Assembly (NCBI RefSeq): GCF_900163865.1
Contig: NZ_FUKU01000013.1
Location: 124,001-188,000 of the forward strand
Source of the DNA: Sphingobacterium sp. JB170
Lineage (GTDB): Bacteria; Bacteroidota; Bacteroidia; Sphingobacteriales; Sphingobacteriaceae
DNA length: 64,000 nt
Direction of reading: 5' to 3'
The position numbers and the translations under genes are program-made. The notes under the pieces are model-generated. The model had not been told where the DNA came from. It did not search any database and saw only the letters and a program-made list of their open reading frames with translations. Numbering within the stretch: position 1 is the first letter of the stretch; the number at the start of each line of letters is the position of its first letter. Of this stretch, positions 9,182 to 17,603 are shown in pieces.

Positions 9182-10252
9182 TTACTGCCCTCGCGCACGA
9201 CGGATTTTCACCGAATCATCGCTCCGTATTTCATACTGCACACCATTGGTCACACTGATAATATCCAGAATGGTTTTTAGGTCATCTTGTGCAGAAAACT
9301 CCCCCGTGAAATAAAGGTCCCTGACCTTGACGCCCGCTACGTCAAACTTTGTCCCTCTTTTCGCCGAAATTCGTCGGAGTACTTCGTCCAACGATGCCTC
9401 CTCGAAATGCAGACTTCCTTCCTCTTCGCTGGCCGTTGCTTTGGCCACCGATCCCTTAACCTTCGGTGTTTTGTTCTCAAAAGTGCTTTTCTTTAATTCC
9501 GATTGGTGTAGTTGTATGGCCAGCTCGTCTCCAGGAAATAAGTTTTGATCCGCGATGGCATACCGCGCTTGGGGCGTAGATTTCACGACTACCTTACCGG
9601 TCAATAGACGAACCGTTATCCTTTCGGCGCCCCGCGCGTTAACGATAAATGAGGTTCCGAGCGCTGTTGTCGTATAACCGTGCGCTTTCACCACGAATGG
9701 CTGCAGCGAATCATGCGCCACACTGAACGCAGCCTCACCACTTAGCGCGAGATGACGTCCCTGCTTCCCGTAACGCTCATCATAAGCGATATAACTTCCT
9801 GCACGCAATGTCACGACCGAACCATCCATCAGTTTAAACTCTTTTTTCTCTTGGCCTTCGTTACGCAGATATAGGGTATCGTACAAAACTCCAGGATCGG
9901 GCGTACTAGAAACAACCCGTTTCTCGCCCGCCTTCTCCGGCATGAGCAGGTAGGTAAGCCCCGCCACAAAGACCAAACATACCGCGACGGCACATTTTTG
10001 CCACCAGGGCGTAATATGCCGAACTACAACTTCCGTTTGTCCTGTTTGCTCAAGAATACTACGCCAGTAACGCTCGTAATCCTCGTCACGATGGAGCTCT
10101 TCATCGTTCTGAATTTCACCAAAGCCCTGCTGCATTTCTTCGCGTAGTTTGCTCCTATTCGCGTTTAGCTCCGAGAGCAGGTCCCTGCGCGCTTTCTTGG
10201 AGAGCTTCCCTTGCCAAAATAACCGGATCAATCTACTTAAGGTCTCATTCAT
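9182..10252 (-). CDS. FecR-family anti-sigma factor
   Basis: 356 residues. The cytoplasmic N-terminus (1-80) is charged, one membrane helix lies near residues 88-106 (CAVAVCLVFVAGLTYLLM), and a periplasmic FecR domain follows (FKLMDGSVVTLRAGS, ALSGEAAFSVAHD). The C-terminus (about 280-350, LHFEEASLDEVLRRIS) has the STN/DUF4974 look. It should hold the ECF sigma factor inactive until the outer-membrane transporter signals substrate. It is upstream of SusC on the same strand and divergent from the sigma gene, which is unusual because these two are often co-directional. Confidence 0.93.
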   Translation of the reverse strand: MNETLSRLIRLFWQGKLSKKARRDLLSELNANRSKLREEMQQGFGEIQNDEELHRDEDYERYWRSILEQTGQTEVVVRHITPWWQKCAVAVCLVFVAGLTYLLMPEKAGEKRVVSSTPDPGVLYDTLYLRNEGQEKKEFKLMDGSVVTLRAGSYIAYDERYGKQGRHLALSGEAAFSVAHDSLQPFVVKAHGYTTTALGTSFIVNARGAERITVRLLTGKVVVKSTPQARYAIADQNLFPGDELAIQLHQSELKKSTFENKTPKVKGSVAKATASEEEGSLHFEEASLDEVLRRISAKRGTKFDVAGVKVRDLYFTGEFSAQDDLKTILDIISVTNGVQYEIRSDDSVKIRRARGQ

Positions 10253-10297
10253 CGTAATTAAATACGCGGAGCCTGCCGATATCGCCCTAGTTTTTAT

Positions 10298-10357
10298 ATT
10301 AACAAATTGTAAATAAATTATAACCAGACAAAGCGGGTTTGATCATAATTTGTTAAT
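10298..10357. promoter_or_regulatory. Inverted pair of AATTTGTTAAT motifs between fecR and sigma genes
   Basis: ATTAACAAATT at 10298-10308 is the exact reverse complement of AATTTGTTAAT at 10347-10357. Each copy points toward one of the two divergent genes. This could be a shared promoter or activator motif giving matched expression of sigma factor and anti-sigma factor. No binding protein can be named. Confidence 0.45.
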
Positions 10358-10390
10358 GTTAATTTACCCCTAACCACCACTTTAATTCAA

Positions 10391-10398
10391 TAATTTTG
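10391..10398 (+). promoter_or_regulatory. -7-like element before the ECF sigma gene
   Basis: TAATTTTG matches TAnnTTTG and lies 44 bases before the sigma-factor ATG. A -33 TTG at the right spacing is not apparent. Confidence 0.4.
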
Positions 10399-10442
10399 TT
10401 GCGTTTTATTCGTCTCAAACACGAACGTACCACAGGTGCATT

Positions 10443-11045
10443 ATGGAGAACTTTGAAAAAGAAATAGTAGCTATAAAGGGGTTAAAAGATGGAGACACCC
10501 GTGCCTTCAACCGTCTATATCAGCATTATCACAAGATGGTCCATGCTAACATTTTAAAAATAGTGAAGGCACCCGAACCGTCCGCAGAGATCCTTCAGGA
10601 TGTATTCACTTCGCTATGGCAAAATAGGAATAAGATGAGTATTGAAAAACCTTTGGGTGGATGGCTCTTTGTCGTTAGTTACCATATGTCGTTGAATTTT
10701 ATCCGTAAAAAGCTAAAGGAATCGCTTATTTTGGTGGAAGAATACCCTTTCGATCTATGCAGCAATAATGAGGACAATTCCGAAGAGACCATCTTCGATC
10801 TGCAGATGCAGCTCCTCGATCAAGCTGTTTCCGAACTTCCCAGACGTAAACGAGAAGTATTCCGAATGTGCCGCTTCGAGGGACACAGCAAAAAAGATGT
10901 AGCCGAAAATTTGGGACTGAGCCTTCGCACGGTAGAAAACTATCTGAAAGATGCGAACAGAACAGTTAAAGAATATGTTGTGCAAAAGTACCCTAACCAG
11001 ATGGGAATAATCACGATTTCTCTGTTGATACCGTACCTTCAGTAG
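10443..11045 (+). CDS. ECF RNA polymerase sigma factor (Bacteroidota SusC/FecR-linked type)
   Basis: 200 residues. Region 2 covers about 15-85 (FNRLYQHYHKMVHANILKI, LQDVFTSLWQNR, LSFNFIRKK-like helix). Region 4 covers about 125-185, with the HTH segment GHSKKDVAENLGLSLRTVENYLK. It ends in a hydrophobic tail (GIITISLLIPYL). It should direct polymerase to the SusC/SusD operon when released by FecR. It is transcribed away from FecR. Downstream is the oppositely read nucleoside hydrolase. Confidence 0.95.
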   Translation: MENFEKEIVAIKGLKDGDTRAFNRLYQHYHKMVHANILKIVKAPEPSAEILQDVFTSLWQNRNKMSIEKPLGGWLFVVSYHMSLNFIRKKLKESLILVEEYPFDLCSNNEDNSEETIFDLQMQLLDQAVSELPRRKREVFRMCRFEGHSKKDVAENLGLSLRTVENYLKDANRTVKEYVVQKYPNQMGIITISLLIPYLQ

Positions 11046-11143
11046 CACCGTTCAAACCCCAAATAATCGCTCTATAGAACCAAGGGGGGGTGTTTGAAAA
11101 AAATATCACGAATCGAAGGCTTGCCCGATAAAGTAAAACCTAC

Positions 11144-12163
11144 CTATTTTTTCACCGGCTGATGCATCATATATTTTTCAATTAACAAGGCTATTTGCTC
11201 GTCCGGCATTTTTTTAACAAGATAGGCGTGTCTACCCTGGTCATTTTGTATCCAACTGTTGGCGCCCGTTGTTTGATCGACTATCAGTGTACCCCGCAAG
11301 GCAGTATAATACGGCTCGTACCCTTTGATGGCAACGAGCACAGCCGTCTGATCCCAGCTGTTGCGGCCGTAAGGGTTATCTTGGGCAAGACTTAACTTAT
11401 ACGTTTCTTTAATTGGGCTATTACTTACAGGCATCTCCGAAGTAGGCTTCCCAGTTAAAATATCTTTTCCGATCTCAAAACCGCTCAGCAGAATTTCTGT
11501 CGGCCAGTGTTCAGCAACGTAGGAAGCCGAGACCGCATCCTGTTTTATATTGAATTCTCCTTTTTTACTCTGCGGAAATTCGCCTGCCATACTTACAAGA
11601 AGATTTACTTTTTTGGCAACCAACTCCTGCCCACTAAGATTGCTGTACTGGTCTGCGCCCGATTCAAGTAGGTTCCGCAAGTTTGTCATAAAACCAATAG
11701 AGCAAATGGTTAGGCTATTATCAGCCGCTAGGCTGAGGATCTTCCGATACACCGCTACCGCATCCGGCGCATCCGAGGTTTTATCCGTGGCGTATTTGTA
11801 TTTTTCTGTTAACACGACCGGCCATTTTTGTTCCTTATGCCACGTAGTAAGCGATACGCCGCTGCCTTTGGTGGCGCCGACTGGGATATCAGGCCTATTA
11901 AAATAATTATTGATTACCTCGATACACGGAACGGCATGCTCATCCATATTGGATGAGATCGTTGCAATAATATTTGCTTCTCCACTATCGGCCAAAGCAT
12001 GCATCACGGCCATCGCCCCCACATCATCATAATCGGGCCCAATATCGGTATCCAAAATAAGGTTAACCCTAGCCACCTCATTGTTTTGATTGGTGGCCTG
12101 GCAGCTTATAAACAAGACCGATATCAGTAGCAGTAGTATTCCTTTCATCGTTGCGTTTCTCAT
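11144..12163 (-). CDS. Nucleoside hydrolase-like lipoprotein
   Basis: About 339 residues from ATG 12163; another Met five codons in would also give a signal peptide. LLLLISVLFISC is a lipoprotein signal. The IUNH ribohydrolase motif LDTDIGPDYDDVGAM gives the Asp cluster that binds Ca and ribose. RNSWDQTAVLVA near the C-terminus fits the family. Bacteroidota use secreted IUNH-like proteins near carbohydrate loci, and their substrates need not be nucleosides. Inside a pectin-type locus it may cleave a glycosidic or ribosyl bond, which is inference. A G-rich hairpin (11051-11098) lies between it and the sigma gene. Confidence 0.88.
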   Translation of the reverse strand: MRNATMKGILLLLISVLFISCQATNQNNEVARVNLILDTDIGPDYDDVGAMAVMHALADSGEANIIATISSNMDEHAVPCIEVINNYFNRPDIPVGATKGSGVSLTTWHKEQKWPVVLTEKYKYATDKTSDAPDAVAVYRKILSLAADNSLTICSIGFMTNLRNLLESGADQYSNLSGQELVAKKVNLLVSMAGEFPQSKKGEFNIKQDAVSASYVAEHWPTEILLSGFEIGKDILTGKPTSEMPVSNSPIKETYKLSLAQDNPYGRNSWDQTAVLVAIKGYEPYYTALRGTLIVDQTTGANSWIQNDQGRHAYLVKKMPDEQIALLIEKYMMHQPVKK

Positions 12164-12249
12164 AGACAAACAATTCGTTCAACAAGTTAAGAAAAAAAAT
12201 ACACAACACTCTTGACCAACCAAACATTTCAACGGCCATCGATTTTCAT

Positions 12250-12545
12250 TCAAGTTAAGATATTCTTCAGAAGTATGCACAGTGGTAAGGCTGGCTGGAA
12301 GCTTTTGATACACCATAAAGCTTCGCCGGCACTTAGTGCTTGGGAAAGGCTATCACACCCCAAGGATTTAATAAAGACAGTAACCGCGCAATCTTGAATT
12401 CCCTGAAAGGAAAAGGCGCCTTTCACATCCGTAGCCGTGGATAGTTTTAGACTAGCAGATCGTAGACCGATCAATGCACCGGGAGTAGGGGCGCCCCCGT
12501 TGAATGGGCTACTATTCCTTTCAATTGCCCGCCTGTGTAACGAGG
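12250..12545 (-). pseudogene. Frameshifted remnant of a carboxypeptidase-regulatory-like receptor N-terminus
   Basis: On the minus strand one frame reads GGQLKGIVAHSTGAP and the frame one base away continues TPGALIGLRSASLKLSTATD then VKGAFSFQGI. Together they spell the beta-sandwich that begins TonB-dependent receptors (compare QLKGVVISELGGEISGATV in the SusC at 5976-9116). The frame breaks at about 12485, and after about 12370 similarity is lost. There is no start codon with a signal peptide and no plug or barrel. It looks like the leftover of a deleted susC-like gene between the nucleoside hydrolase and the pectate lyase. Confidence 0.6.
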
Positions 12546-12611
12546 CTAAAGGACGCCTATAATTATGAAATATTTAAAATGATTTTCTCATACCTTGGGA
12601 TTGGTTTAAAA

Positions 12612-12644
12612 TGTCCCCAGAGAGTTCAACACTCTTTGGGGACA
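12612..12644 (-). terminator. Terminator of the pectate lyase gene
   Basis: TGTCCCCAGAGAGT and ACTCTTTGGGGACA form a 14-bp stem with one G-T pair and a 5-base loop, 25 bases after the lyase stop. On the minus strand it is followed by TTTTAAA. Confidence 0.8.
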
Positions 12645-12668
12645 CTGCAGCGCAATTGCCTTCGTGCA

Positions 12669-14210
12669 CTAACTGATGGTGTCGAGGTTATTACCTAAGT
12701 TACGGTAATCGATTTTCTCTTTTGGATTTGTTCCGTTCAGGTATTCCTCCACATTGGTATAGCCATCGCCATCGGCGTCCTTGGCGCCATCTGTAGGGTC
12801 ATTCGGGTTCAATCCGTGTTTCACTTCCCATTCGTCCGGCATACCGTCGCCGTCAGTATCGACAGGTACCTTCGCTTCCTCGTAAGTCAACTCTGGATAA
12901 CCGCCCACTTCCTCAATGGACTTGATAATACCAGTTTCGGTTGTAGGCTTTCCTGTGCGCACCATCTCCACCACACGAGTATCTACCGCATCTCTTTTTG
13001 GTAAAGTTGCTCCGGCATTCGCCAATACCGCTTCGAAGGCTTCTTCCGCAGTATGGTGCGGCGCTACCGGCCAACCTACGAAGGGTGTATTTACGCCCGC
13101 GATGGTTTTGGCTTGTTCTGCGGTAGAGCCGTCGTCCTTGATACGCATACCTGCCCAATTATTCTGGGTTAACTCCGCATTATCGTGCATGATGTTCCCT
13201 GCTACATACCATTTACCGGGACGGTTCTCCTCTTTCTGATACCAATCTCCTTCTTTCCATGCATTACCAGGAGAGTACATACTACGCTGCTCAATACGGG
13301 CGAACACGTTGCGTATATTGTCATTCGTCGCCGGTCCTGGCTTATAATAGTTATTAATAACGTTGATTTGAGATGTCTCATCGCCCCCATCCATAGAACG
13401 GTGCCCCCAGTTGAAGATCACGTTATTTCGAAAATCGAATGGTCCTGACATCCCTATAGAAGGATTCCGGGCCGTGTTGCTGGCAAAAAGATTGTGGTGG
13501 AACGTAGAAGGATTCCCTCCCCAAGTACCGCCAAACGCGTGCCCCCTCGCATTCAACGCTTCACTAGAGATGGTCCATTGAATAGTGATGTTCTCCGCTG
13601 GATCTTTAATTTGCGTGCTTCCGTCTAGCGATGGTCTCATGTGGCGGTAAAGGGAGATATTCTCGTCCATTCCCCAGCTGGTAGAACAATGGTCGATAAT
13701 AATGTCGCGGTCTGGGTTACCACCGATATTGTCATCGCCTTGCCCTCCGACAGGTACACCTCGACGCACGCGCAGGTGGCGGATTATAACATTATTGGTA
13801 TTTATGTTCAGTGTACTGGCAATGCAGATTCCATCACCGGGAGCAGATTGCCCTGCAATGGTGATGTCTGGATTATCAATATTAAGATCACCCTTCACTT
13901 TTATCGTGCCCGCGACGCGAAACACAACAATACGCGGACCCTTTGCGCCAAGAGCGGCACGTAAGCTACCCTCACCGCTATCGTTGAGATTCGTCACGGG
14001 GATTACTCTTCCTCCGCGGCCACCTGTCGTAAACATCCCCCCGCCCCAAGCTCCGGGAAATGCCGGAATAACCTCTTCGGGCATCCTTGGCGGATGTGGA
14101 GGGATTTGTCCGCGTTCGGGTTGCTGGGCACTTATGTCTACTCCAGCTGATAAAAGCCCTACTAAAAGTAAACTTTTTAGCGAATTCTCACGGAATGTTT
14201 TCTTTTTCAT
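12669..14210 (-). CDS. Secreted family 1 polysaccharide lyase (pectate lyase)
   Basis: 513 residues. The signal peptide spans about 1-28. The body is a right-handed beta-helix of the pectate lyase type: FPGAWGGGMFTTGGRGG, VTNLNDSGEGSLRAAL, NTNNVIIRHLRVRRG, IIIDHCSTSWGMDENIS and NARGHAFGG. These fit cleavage of polygalacturonan by beta-elimination with Ca. The C-terminal part carries acidic Ca-binding repeats DTDGDGMPDEWE and DADGDGYTNVEEY. It would act in the periplasm or on the cell surface and supply oligosaccharides to the nearby SusC/SusD pair. It is separated from SusC by the nucleoside hydrolase and sigma genes, so it is a separate transcript. Confidence 0.93.
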   Translation of the reverse strand: MKKKTFRENSLKSLLLVGLLSAGVDISAQQPERGQIPPHPPRMPEEVIPAFPGAWGGGMFTTGGRGGRVIPVTNLNDSGEGSLRAALGAKGPRIVVFRVAGTIKVKGDLNIDNPDITIAGQSAPGDGICIASTLNINTNNVIIRHLRVRRGVPVGGQGDDNIGGNPDRDIIIDHCSTSWGMDENISLYRHMRPSLDGSTQIKDPAENITIQWTISSEALNARGHAFGGTWGGNPSTFHHNLFASNTARNPSIGMSGPFDFRNNVIFNWGHRSMDGGDETSQINVINNYYKPGPATNDNIRNVFARIEQRSMYSPGNAWKEGDWYQKEENRPGKWYVAGNIMHDNAELTQNNWAGMRIKDDGSTAEQAKTIAGVNTPFVGWPVAPHHTAEEAFEAVLANAGATLPKRDAVDTRVVEMVRTGKPTTETGIIKSIEEVGGYPELTYEEAKVPVDTDGDGMPDEWEVKHGLNPNDPTDGAKDADGDGYTNVEEYLNGTNPKEKIDYRNLGNNLDTIS

Positions 14211-14307
14211 TTTTTTAGTTTTAAATATTATTGTTCATACAATAGAAGCGTCCGGAATAAACATCGTATCTTTTTTCTTGTTGGTCGTGCTTTCATATTG
14301 TAAATAA

Positions 14308-14315
14308 CAAACATA
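14308..14315 (-). promoter_or_regulatory. -7-like element for the pectate lyase
   Basis: CAAACATA on the plus strand reads TATGTTTG leftward and fits TAnnTTTG. It would give a leader of about 90 bases. No -33 match at the expected spacing. Confidence 0.35.
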
Positions 14316-14657
14316 ATCAAAACAACATCAGTACGTTTATAGCTTTTTTTCCAGCTCCTGTATTATGTTGCCTGTTACTTCGCGCCGCGGACTCTAACTG
14401 GCTCTTCAGATTTTGTCCGTATTGCCGCGGATTTGCAGGTAACATTCATAAAAGACGACAGAACCCGGGGAGAGGGATATGTTGCTCTTGCATAATAATT
14501 ATTTTGTAGTGAAATAATAAACTTTAAAAGGTAGCGGAAAATACACAGAGGAAACAAAGAGTGCATTTTACTTGGATCTGTGAACTATACGAGACGCGGG
14601 GACTACCATACATAGGTTTAATACCAAAACGATTTTTCACTAAATATCATTTAAAAA

Positions 14658-14836
14658 TAACTAATACTATGATAGTAGTTATCACAATTTTTATTATTAA
14701 ATACCACTATAGTGTTACTATAACATATATCGCACCTGCCTAAAACACCATTTGTGGAATGTCCGCTCTATATCCAACTTTTCGACGCGATAATTCAGTT
14801 AAAATCTTTACTTTTATACCACCATAGTATTAGTTA
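14658..14836. promoter_or_regulatory. Candidate HipB operators upstream of hipBA
   Basis: TAACTAATACTATG at 14658-14671 recurs as its exact reverse complement CATAGTATTAGTTA at 14823-14836, ending 28 bases before hipB. The first copy sits in a perfect dyad TACTATGATAGTA (14665-14677). A perfect 10-base palindrome CACTATAGTG lies between them at 14705-14714. Repeated dyads in front of an antitoxin gene are typical of autoregulation by HTH antitoxins; that HipB binds here is inferred. Confidence 0.55.
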
Positions 14837-14864
14837 AATGCAAAATTAACACTTAAAGAACAAT

Positions 14865-15173
14865 ATGATATCACTTATAACTCCATTAAAAGCTCAAAAA
14901 AAAATAGCCCAATACGTGCGTGAGCGGAGACTTATACGCGATTTAACTCAACAAGGATTATCGCAACGCTCCGGCGTCCCCCTTGCCACATTACGGAAAT
15001 TCGAACAAAAGGGGGCTATTTCGTTAGCGTCGCTTTTAAAGCTATTAGCGGTCGTCGGTGGATTAGAGGAGATAGCAGATGCCTTAAAACCAAGCGCACC
15101 TAAATTCCGATCTATTGATGAGGTTTTGAATGAAAATACCGCTCAAATAAAGAAACGAGGAAACAAAACATGA
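14865..15173 (+). CDS. hipB: HipB-type XRE-family antitoxin
   Basis: 102 residues with one helix-turn-helix of the XRE/Cro type at about 18-70 (RERRLIRDLTQQGLSQRSG, VPLATLRKFEQKG, SLASLLKLLAVVGG). It should bind DNA upstream, repress the operon and neutralise the HipA kinase. Its stop overlaps the hipA start in ATGA, so the two are translationally coupled. The C-terminal 25 residues are charged and probably flexible. Confidence 0.9.
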   Translation: MISLITPLKAQKKIAQYVRERRLIRDLTQQGLSQRSGVPLATLRKFEQKGAISLASLLKLLAVVGGLEEIADALKPSAPKFRSIDEVLNENTAQIKKRGNKT

Positions 15174-16399
15174 TTCAACACGTAAAAGAAGTAATCGTTA
15201 GCCTTGACTTTGGCAACCAAGTCCAGCAAGTAGGAAGACTTGCCATACGCGAAAATACAATTTACTTCCAGTACGATGAAGCATTCGTAGAATCTGGAAT
15301 CGATATATCGCCTCTTAGGCTACCTCTTCAGGCTGGATTAATCGTGCTACCTAAACGTCCGTTCGAAGGGTTGGCGGGTGTCTTCAACGATAGCCTCCCT
15401 GACGGTTGGGGTCGGCTATTATTTGACCGGCTATTAACCGCACACGCCGTGCAACCCAAAAGCATATCCCCCCTTGACAGGTTAACCCACGTCGGCCGTG
15501 AGGGTATGGGCGCACTAATTTACGAACCAGACCGAAGCACGCCTACCACAGCTACCGGCCAAATCAGCCTTGACCAATTAGCACAAGATGCCATGGAAAT
15601 TATAAGTGGCGGCAGTGAAGAGGTTCTAAAAGAACTATTTATGCTAAATGGTTCTTCTGCCGGAGCACGCCCCAAGGTACTCATCGCTGTAAATAAAGAA
15701 AAAAAGGATCTTATATATGGAACAAATGAGTTCAACGAAGATTTCGAGCCCTGGCTTATAAAATTTCCAAATACGCAAGATGGGTCCGATGCAGGGGCCC
15801 TCGAATATGTTTATGCGCTCATGGCAAAACTGGCCGGGGTAGAAATGCCCGAAGTACACCTTTTTGCCTCTGGAAATGGGCCCGGATTTTTCGGAGTAAA
15901 AAGATTCGATCGCGATGGCAATAAAAGGAAGCATATGCATACTGCTAGCGGCATCTTGCATAGTGATTTTAGAAGCCCTACTTTAGACTATTTAGATCTA
16001 ACAGAACTAACAATGGCACTTACTAAGGATGTTCAGGAAGTCGAAAAAATATACCGCTTAGCAGTATTTAACGTGCTCGCGCACAACAGAGACGACCATG
16101 CAAAGAACTTTAGTTTTCTGATGGACAGCTCTGGCCAATGGACGCTCTCACCGGCCTACGATCTAACATTCTCGAGCGGACCAGGCGGAGAACAAAGTAC
16201 CATGGTCGCCGGTGAAGGTAAAAGTCCGCAGACAAAAGATTTAATCAAGCTAGGAGAAAACAGCGGAATAAGGCGCTCAGAGGTACGCCACATAATCGTT
16301 CAAACTAAAAGTGCACTCGAGCGCTGGCAAGAGCTAGCCACGACATATGGCGTCTCAAAAGCACAGATCAGCGCCGTGAAGGCAAAAATCTGTAAATAG
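15170..16399 (+). CDS. hipA: HipA-type serine/threonine kinase toxin
   Basis: 409 residues, full length for HipA. The N-terminal subdomain (about 8-120) holds FEGLAGVFNDSLPDGWGRLL. The Gly/Ser-rich loop GSSAGARPKV (161-170) corresponds to the autophosphorylated Ser loop and nucleotide site. The catalytic segment HNRDDHAKNFSFL and the metal-binding YDLTFS lie around residues 305-330. E. coli HipA phosphorylates glutamyl-tRNA synthetase and induces persistence; the target here is not known. All visible kinase motifs are intact, so it should be active. Confidence 0.92.
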   Translation: MIQHVKEVIVSLDFGNQVQQVGRLAIRENTIYFQYDEAFVESGIDISPLRLPLQAGLIVLPKRPFEGLAGVFNDSLPDGWGRLLFDRLLTAHAVQPKSISPLDRLTHVGREGMGALIYEPDRSTPTTATGQISLDQLAQDAMEIISGGSEEVLKELFMLNGSSAGARPKVLIAVNKEKKDLIYGTNEFNEDFEPWLIKFPNTQDGSDAGALEYVYALMAKLAGVEMPEVHLFASGNGPGFFGVKRFDRDGNKRKHMHTASGILHSDFRSPTLDYLDLTELTMALTKDVQEVEKIYRLAVFNVLAHNRDDHAKNFSFLMDSSGQWTLSPAYDLTFSSGPGGEQSTMVAGEGKSPQTKDLIKLGENSGIRRSEVRHIIVQTKSALERWQELATTYGVSKAQISAVKAKICK

Positions 16400-16823
16400 G
16401 CGAGTTAACGAAAGGAGAAATATTTTCGCTTTCCCCAGCAATTCCGATTTTAACAAGTGTGGATGCAATAAGTATATTACCGGTAAAAATTATCTTCGCG
16501 CTAATCACATTTGAGTCAAAGCAGTCTGATTGTTAAAAAAGAATCTCGCTTTTTTACACCCCTGAAAATGCACCATGCACGAATGACAATCTAAACGTTC
16601 CTTTCCCAGCTGGCGACCTCTCTTTTCTGTATACGATCCTCCCCATCGGGACGAAGCCATGCTGCACGCGAGATCGGCCCGAGTTTAACAAGCAGGAAAC
16701 AAATTAGACATACCGGAGACAGAGATGATACGATTGGCTTTTGTTTCAATTTAATGCAGAATGAGATTGGCTTATTTTCTACGAGCATGAAAAACATACT
16801 GTTAGCGCGGATCGCGCAAGATG
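16400..16823. other. Intergenic stretch after hipA
   Basis: About 420 bases between convergent genes. An AT-only hairpin (AAAAAAG / CTTTTTT near 16540-16557) might end hipA transcription. A 68-codon open frame on the minus strand has no recognisable content and is not called. Confidence 0.35.
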
Positions 16824-17438
16824 CTAATCGAACTGGTTTTCAGACTTTTCTAATAATCCAGATAAAAAAGCCTTCCACTGCGGGTAGGAGAAGCCTATTT
16901 TAGCGCCCATGCCCACTAGTCCGTTACGCACGTTATCAATGGCGTTGTCACTCGCAAGGTTGACTTCTTCATTACGCCCATAATAATATACATGAACGTC
17001 TGGCCCATCCTTCTTCACGACAAAGCTAGAGCTCGCAAAATCCTTAAAGAAATGAGATGCCTGATATCGATCCTCACTCATCGGTGCGGAACAGGGGTGA
17101 ACAGTAAGCTGAAAGAATCCTTCATGCGGCTGGTCATCGATCTCGGTAATACGTACCCAGTCAAAGCCCTCACCACTAATGGTTCCAGGCCCAGGAATAT
17201 CGATCTTTATGAAATCCCCCTCCCTGGGGGTCTGTTCGATCGCCTCCCCCATATAGTTTGTGTGAATGAACTGTGCAGAGGCTACGCCGGCGACTTCATC
17301 CCAACGGTTAATATCCATCAGCATCATTCTGATGCGTAAAAATGCTTTTTCCGCTTCCTGTTGGGAAACAAAACCTCTTGCCTCTTGAATATCCAACTGC
17401 TTGCCGCGATATTGTTCTGGTATATTTCCTTCTTCCAT
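16824..17438 (-). CDS. Conserved-looking hypothetical protein
   Basis: About 204 residues from the Met in MEEGNIPEQYRG; a start 12 codons further upstream is possible but adds an unlikely hydrophobic tag. The sequence reads like a soluble single-domain protein with a repeated beta pattern (GDFIKIDIPGPG, GFDWVRITEID, GFFQLTVHPCSAP, DVHVYYYGRNEEVN) and a helical C-terminus. No signal peptide or catalytic motif was recognised. It is divergent from the catalase gene and may share its control region. Confidence 0.8.
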   Translation of the reverse strand: MEEGNIPEQYRGKQLDIQEARGFVSQQEAEKAFLRIRMMLMDINRWDEVAGVASAQFIHTNYMGEAIEQTPREGDFIKIDIPGPGTISGEGFDWVRITEIDDQPHEGFFQLTVHPCSAPMSEDRYQASHFFKDFASSSFVVKKDGPDVHVYYYGRNEEVNLASDNAIDNVRNGLVGMGAKIGFSYPQWKAFLSGLLEKSENQFD

Positions 17439-17603
17439 AACGCTTTTTATTAATAGAATACCCCAGCTTAGCAAATAGTTTTTCTATTAACACAAAAATC
17501 ACATAAAGCCGCTCACAAAAAAGTATAGAAATCGGGCACCAAAAAAACTTTAAGCGTGCTGCCTTGTTCTTACCACACCTATAAACACACAACTAAACAT
17601 AAA

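Larger units (their letters stand above)
14211..14864. other. 650-base divergent region between pectate lyase and hipB
   Basis: No gene is supported. The left part must hold the lyase promoter; a -7-like TATGTTTG is read leftward at 14315-14308. The right part (14640-14840) is very AT-rich and holds several ACTAT/ATAGT dyads that look like hipB operators, listed separately. Confidence 0.5.

Noticed and set aside
11051-11098. Hairpin TTCAAACCCC / GGGGTGTTTGAA with a G run
   Set aside because: It has a bulge and is not followed by T on the plus strand; not strong enough to call a terminator for the sigma gene.
16591-16797. 68-codon minus-strand frame after hipA
   Set aside because: No motif, no promoter and unusual composition; treated as chance.
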